Shown here piece by piece: positions 62,940 to 64,000 of a stretch of 64,000 nt of DNA. The translations under genes were made by a program, and so were the position numbers. Origin of the DNA: Rubrivivax sp. (GTDB lineage: Bacteria > Pseudomonadota > Gammaproteobacteria > Burkholderiales > Burkholderiaceae_C); NCBI GenBank assembly GCA_027487905.1, contig JAIYCR010000018.1, forward strand, positions 1 to 64,000, read 5' to 3'. Within the stretch, counting starts at the first letter, position 1. The number at the start of each line of letters is the position of its first letter. A model generated the notes under the pieces. It made no database searches and was not told the origin of the DNA. It saw only the letters and a list, made by a program, of their open reading frames with translations.

Positions 62940-64000
62940 ACACGGTCGACGCGGCGTTCTCGCAGACCTACGCAGAGGCGCGGGCCAAGTTCCTGCACGC
63001 CGCCGTCGCCGCGGGCCTGGCGGTGCAGACCCACGGCCTGGACCTGCCCGGGCGCGACGGCGAAGCCCTGGCAACGGACGTGGCGCGGCTGGGTCCGCGC
63101 GACGCCCGCACGCTGCTCGTCATCAGCAGCGGCTGCCACGGCGTGGAAGGCTTCTGCGGATCGGGCGTGCAGATAGCGCTGCTGCGCGACCCCGCCTGGC
63201 ATGCCGCGGCCGCAGCGGCGGGCGTGGCCTTGCTCTATGTGCATGCGCTCAATCCCTGGGGCTTCTCGTGGTGGCGCAGAAGCACGCAGGAGAACGTCGA
63301 CCTGAACCGCAACTTCGTCGACTTCGGCCAGCCGCTTCCGGTCAATGCCGGCTACCGGGCGCTTCACCACGCGCTGCTGCCACCCCGCTGGCCCCCGCCG
63401 CAGGAGGCTGAAGAAGCCATCTCCGCCTTCATCGCCACGCAGGGCCTTCGCTCCTTCCAGCAGGCCGTCAGTGGCGGACAGCACGAGGAAGCGGAGGGCC
63501 TTTTCTTCGGCGGCCATGCGCCCTGCTGGAGTCATCGCACCTGGCGTTCGGTGCTTCGTGAGCATGGACGGCACTGCGGCCACCTCGCCTGGATCGACCT
63601 GCACACCGGGCTTGGGCCGGCCGGACATGGCGAGCGCATCCTGTGCTGCCGCGACGACGACGGCGCCTGGGCGCGGGCCCGCGCCTGGTGGGGAGATGGC
63701 ATCACCTCCATCGACGACGGAAGCTCGGTGTCGGCCCGTCTCTCGGGCATGGCCTTCGAGGCGGTCCACGAAGAATGCGCGCAGGCGCTCTACACCGGCA
63801 TCGCCATCGAATACGGCACCCTGCCCATGCAGGATGTGCTGCAGGCCCTGCGCGCTGACCAGTGGCTGCAGAACCATCCCGACGCACCGGACACACTCAG
63901 GCAGGCGATCAAGTGCCAGATGCGGGACGCCTTCCATGTCGACACCACCGAATGGAAGGAAGCGGTGGTGCGGCAGGCCCGCGAAGCCGCGCTGCAGGCG
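62936..64000 (+). CDS. DUF2817 (M14 peptidase-like) protein, truncated by the window end
   Basis: The first 355 residues of a protein starting at ATG 62936 (ATGA overlap with the hydrolase). Recognisable DUF2817 segments are VISSGCHGVEGFCGSGVQ, YVHALNPWGFSWWRR, ENVDLNRNF and WIDLHTGLGPAGHGE. His and Glu of HGVE and the later His resemble the zinc ligands of M14 carboxypeptidases. Its role next to the iminopeptidase-like enzyme suggests stepwise hydrolysis of an imported peptide or acyl-amino acid. No stop codon is reached before the window ends, though the family length suggests the end is near. Confidence 0.85.
   Translation, partial: MNTVDAAFSQTYAEARAKFLHAAVAAGLAVQTHGLDLPGRDGEALATDVARLGPRDARTLLVISSGCHGVEGFCGSGVQIALLRDPAWHAAAAAAGVALLYVHALNPWGFSWWRRSTQENVDLNRNFVDFGQPLPVNAGYRALHHALLPPRWPPPQEAEEAISAFIATQGLRSFQQAVSGGQHEEAEGLFFGGHAPCWSHRTWRSVLREHGRHCGHLAWIDLHTGLGPAGHGERILCCRDDDGAWARARAWWGDGITSIDDGSSVSARLSGMAFEAVHEECAQALYTGIAIEYGTLPMQDVLQALRADQWLQNHPDAPDTLRQAIKCQMRDAFHVDTTEWKEAVVRQAREAALQA

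Overview
The window is a very GC-rich chromosomal segment, densely packed with genes of betaproteobacterial type. Gene families and neighbourhoods (XerD, QueG-TsaE-AmiC-MutL, GlnK-AmtB, ComM, PurU, IlvE with a CHCC zinc-finger protein and WaaF, Bug-type TctC proteins, an RcoM-controlled CO dehydrogenase) point to the order Burkholderiales, possibly a Rubrivivax/Leptothrix-like lineage. The genus is an inference. Non-ATG starts and 4-bp stop/start overlaps are common, so many genes are translationally coupled.

Layout. 0.2-7.5 kb: an AEC transporter, proA, a LemA protein and a giant M48-like protein whose zinc motif is destroyed. 7.6-12.4 kb: flavocytochrome c sulfide dehydrogenase (fccAB), xerD, a Bug-type binding protein and a second AEC transporter. 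12.5-17.9 kb: queG, divergent from tsaE-amiC-mutL. 18-22 kb: glnK-amtB behind a convincing sigma-54 promoter with NtrC-like sites, then comM. 22.1-29.6 kb: an unusual copper-redox locus. A 2015-residue lipoprotein joins a galactose-oxidase-type copper radical oxidase to discoidin-like modules, a beta-propeller and a di-haem peroxidase-like domain. It is divergent from a c-type cytochrome and a SCO copper chaperone. 29.6-44.5 kb: mostly housekeeping and transport genes (lplT, alr, LysE and EamA exporters, radA, ilvE, waaF, an orphan histidine kinase, purU, a YheT-type hydrolase, a di-haem cytochrome c5).

44.6-56.3 kb: tRNA-Arg(CCG), then a complete aerobic form I CO dehydrogenase locus. It starts with the haem-PAS/LytTR CO sensor gene rcoM. 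A control region follows with three TTNNNG direct repeats at two-helical-turn spacing. The structural genes coxM-S-L and the maturation genes coxG-D-E-F plus a MocA-like cytidylyltransferase come next. The run ends with a translationally coupled 2-oxoglutarate/Fe(II) oxygenase and an unknown multi-pass membrane protein. CoxL carries the AYRCSFR active-site loop, so the organism can probably oxidise CO in air.

56.4-64.0 kb: a PACE-type efflux protein, a TonB-dependent receptor and a TetR regulator, the latter divergent from a family 5 solute-binding protein, a proline-iminopeptidase-like hydrolase and a DUF2817 peptidase-like protein cut by the window end. This looks like an uptake and hydrolysis locus for a peptide-like or amide substrate.

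The most novel features are the copper radical oxidase/peroxidase fusion with its SCO-cytochrome partner operon, the RcoM repeat array with the unusual tail of the cox operon, and the degraded M48 protein.
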